Part shown: positions 17,408-18,688 of the stretch, one piece after another
Layout of the letters: the number at the start of each line of letters is the position of its first letter
How positions within the stretch are numbered: the first letter of the stretch is position 1
Origin: an uncultured Clostridia bacterium
GTDB taxonomy: Bacteria; Bacillota; Clostridia; Saccharofermentanales; Saccharofermentanaceae
Assembly (NCBI GenBank): GCA_937876985.1
Contig: CALEFT010000036.1
Location: 1-18,688 of the forward strand
Length of the DNA stretch: 18,688 bases
Direction of reading: 5' to 3'
Program-made: the position numbers and the translations under genes
The notes under the pieces: model-generated
What the model was told of the DNA's origin: nothing
The model's database searches: none
The model's input: the letters and a program-made list of their open reading frames with translations, nothing else

Positions 17408-18610
17408 ATGGGACTGTTTGGTAAGAATAAATACGAATCACCATTTGATAACTACGGAGAGCGCGAGGCGATGAAGCTTGCGGTTGGACGTTCTCTTGCG
17501 TCTCCGCGTTTCTTGTCTGAAAGCGGCGAGGTGTTTATGCTTAGCCTTTTTATTGCAGCTAGTATAATTACTAGTGATATACGTAGTTGGGTGATAGGCT
17601 TTGGAATGCTATTCCTTACGGTTGTAATTTGGTCCATAGTAGTTCGTCCGCTTTGCTTTAAGAAGTGTAAGGGTGTCTGCTTTCTTATCAATTCGCTTTT
17701 TGTCGCTTTGACTGTGACACTTCTTGCAGTATTCGACATTAGCGCATCGCATTTGTTTGCATTGATCCCAGGCTTTACTTGTCTTAGTTATTCGAATGCT
17801 ATGTCGAGAAGTGCTCACGCGACGGAACCAGGTGCTGAGCTAACCGAGACTTCGCCGAGTGCTGAGGCAGCGAACTTGGCGGATAGTTCTTTGCATGCGA
17901 AGCCTAGCTTTTCGCTTTGGGAGGATTGCTATCGACTTGTGTTGATTTGCTTTGTGATTCAGGCAATTTCAGTTCTTTTTGCTGACTTCCTCAACATCGA
18001 AAAGCCTTATTTTACTCTCATAACCAGCGGTTTCTTGTTAGCGGTCTATGCTAAAGTTGCGTCGACTCTCTCGAAAAGCCCAACATATTTCAGTAACCGA
18101 CTTGCTTATAATGAGAATGTTCTTAATATTCCAGTTAAGAGCAGAAAGCTTGTTGCCGATTTTGCTAGCTATCGTTTGAGCTTTATTGTTGGAGTTTCTT
18201 TGATTGTTATCGCAGTCTCGCTTCTTTCCGATGTAGTAAATCCTGCTTTGGGAATAGATTTGATGTTCCTTGCGCCGCTTATTATGGTGCTGCTTGCGCT
18301 TGCTGTATATTTTGCTCTTACATCTAAACCTATGAAGAAGACGCCTCTGACTATCGTTATTGCTGAAATCTCCATGATGCTGATTCTTCTAGATATGATG
18401 TTTGAAATGACACCATCAGGAATAAAGTTAATATATTATGTAATCGCGATAATATTATTCGATTTGTTTATTGTCTCGTTTGTTCTCTCATACAACAGAC
18501 GCGCAGTGTTCGCAATACGCAATGCATATATAATTGGAGTGCCTACATTCCTAGTTACTACTGGACTAATAATAATGGCGATGTATGTTCCGATTATTGT
18601 ATTTTTTTAA
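17408..18610 (+). CDS. Putative RnfE-RnfA fusion, divergent membrane protein
   Basis: This 400-residue protein has about eleven or twelve hydrophobic segments in two halves separated by a polar Glu/Ser/Ala stretch at 139-168 and a second polar stretch at 222-250. The gene follows rnfC-D-G, where rnfE and rnfA stand in clostridia. By eye, residues 45-66 align with the RnfE block LGLCPALAVTTS..GLGM (here LSLFIAASIITS), and 119-137 with IPLIVVNCIILGRA (here LIPGFTCLSYSNAMSR). In the second half, 375-400 (IIGVPTFLVTTGLIIMAMY) closely matches the RnfA C-terminus FPIALITAGLMALAF, and 255-268 matches LSRFLGICPFLG. Canonical RnfA and RnfE share a [2Fe-2S] cluster on four cysteines. Here the positions read Phe48, Cys125, Ser264 and Ala319. 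A separate cysteine row (83, 87, 91) is present. AAGGAG (17397-17402) precedes the start. The fusion is an inference from weak similarity and order. Confidence 0.6.
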   Translation: MGLFGKNKYESPFDNYGEREAMKLAVGRSLASPRFLSESGEVFMLSLFIAASIITSDIRSWVIGFGMLFLTVVIWSIVVRPLCFKKCKGVCFLINSLFVALTVTLLAVFDISASHLFALIPGFTCLSYSNAMSRSAHATEPGAELTETSPSAEAANLADSSLHAKPSFSLWEDCYRLVLICFVIQAISVLFADFLNIEKPYFTLITSGFLLAVYAKVASTLSKSPTYFSNRLAYNENVLNIPVKSRKLVADFASYRLSFIVGVSLIVIAVSLLSDVVNPALGIDLMFLAPLIMVLLALAVYFALTSKPMKKTPLTIVIAEISMMLILLDMMFEMTPSGIKLIYYVIAIILFDLFIVSFVLSYNRRAVFAIRNAYIIGVPTFLVTTGLIIMAMYVPIIVFF

Positions 18611-18619
18611 TAAAAAAGT

Positions 18620-18685
18620 GCTGATGAAGCGGTTTTCAGCAAGAAGTTCATCAAAACAGGGCTTCCTGGGTGAACTTTCTGCTGA
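18620..18685 (+). other. Long imperfect hairpin after the rnf-like genes, possible terminator or leader switch
   Basis: TCAGCAAGAAGTTCA (18636-18650) pairs with TGAACTTTCTGCTGA (18671-18685) over 15 positions, with one mismatch and one G-T wobble. The loop holds a small inner stem, CAGG/CCTG. The same left arm can instead pair upstream: GCTGA (18620-18624) with TCAGC (18636-18640), or GATGAA (18623-18628) with TTCATC (18647-18652). The window ends 3 nt after the stem, so a following T-run or gene cannot be seen. Confidence 0.5.
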
Positions 18686-18688
18686 TAA

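Overview
The window looks like chromosomal DNA of a low-to-moderate GC Gram-positive anaerobe, most likely Bacillota, class Clostridia. The reasons are an AddAB-type (not RecBCD) recombination nuclease, a short SigA-type housekeeping sigma factor, an rnf locus in the C-D-G-E-A order seen in clostridia, and consistent GGAGG-type ribosome binding sites. No rRNA, tRNA, insertion sequence, phage gene or CRISPR array was recognised. No gap between genes exceeds about 300 bp.

Left part (1-3131): a lipid pair transcribed divergently from one 282-bp gap. plsC (minus strand) encodes a 1-acylglycerol-3-phosphate acyltransferase and ends at a strong terminator. A long-chain acyl-CoA synthetase/AMP-ligase gene (plus strand) also ends at its own terminator. 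Together they fit fatty-acid activation and phospholipid acylation.

Middle part (3266-11287): a DNA repair and tRNA modification operon, addB-addA-tadA. It is preceded by an inverted repeat and an extended -10 promoter, and its spacing is tight (addB and addA are 1 bp apart, addA and tadA 12 bp apart). AddA keeps all helicase motifs and its nuclease motifs. AddB keeps its nuclease and Fe-S cysteines but has lost the N-terminal Walker A motif.

Next (11304-13324): a near-consensus promoter reads a gene for a zinc-ribbon, single-pass membrane protein of unknown function and then rpoD (sigA). A GC-rich terminator closes this unit.

Right part (13400-18688): four tightly packed genes in the order of an rnf operon. 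They encode RnfC, RnfD and RnfG homologues and a 400-residue membrane protein that looks like RnfE fused to RnfA. This is the most interesting part of the window. Fold-level and positional similarity to Rnf is clear, and RnfC keeps both [4Fe-4S] cysteine sets. However, the redox centres of the membrane part appear dismantled. RnfD and RnfG lack the S/T-G-A-T flavin attachment motif, RnfG carries an extra FMN_bind-like domain that is also degenerate, three of the four expected [2Fe-2S] cysteines of RnfE/RnfA are replaced, and the RnfC nucleotide/flavin loops are altered. No RnfB is seen before the window ends in a long hairpin. I infer a divergent Rnf-derived membrane complex that either moves electrons by a different route or no longer works as a standard ferredoxin:NAD oxidoreductase. 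All alignments behind this were made by eye.
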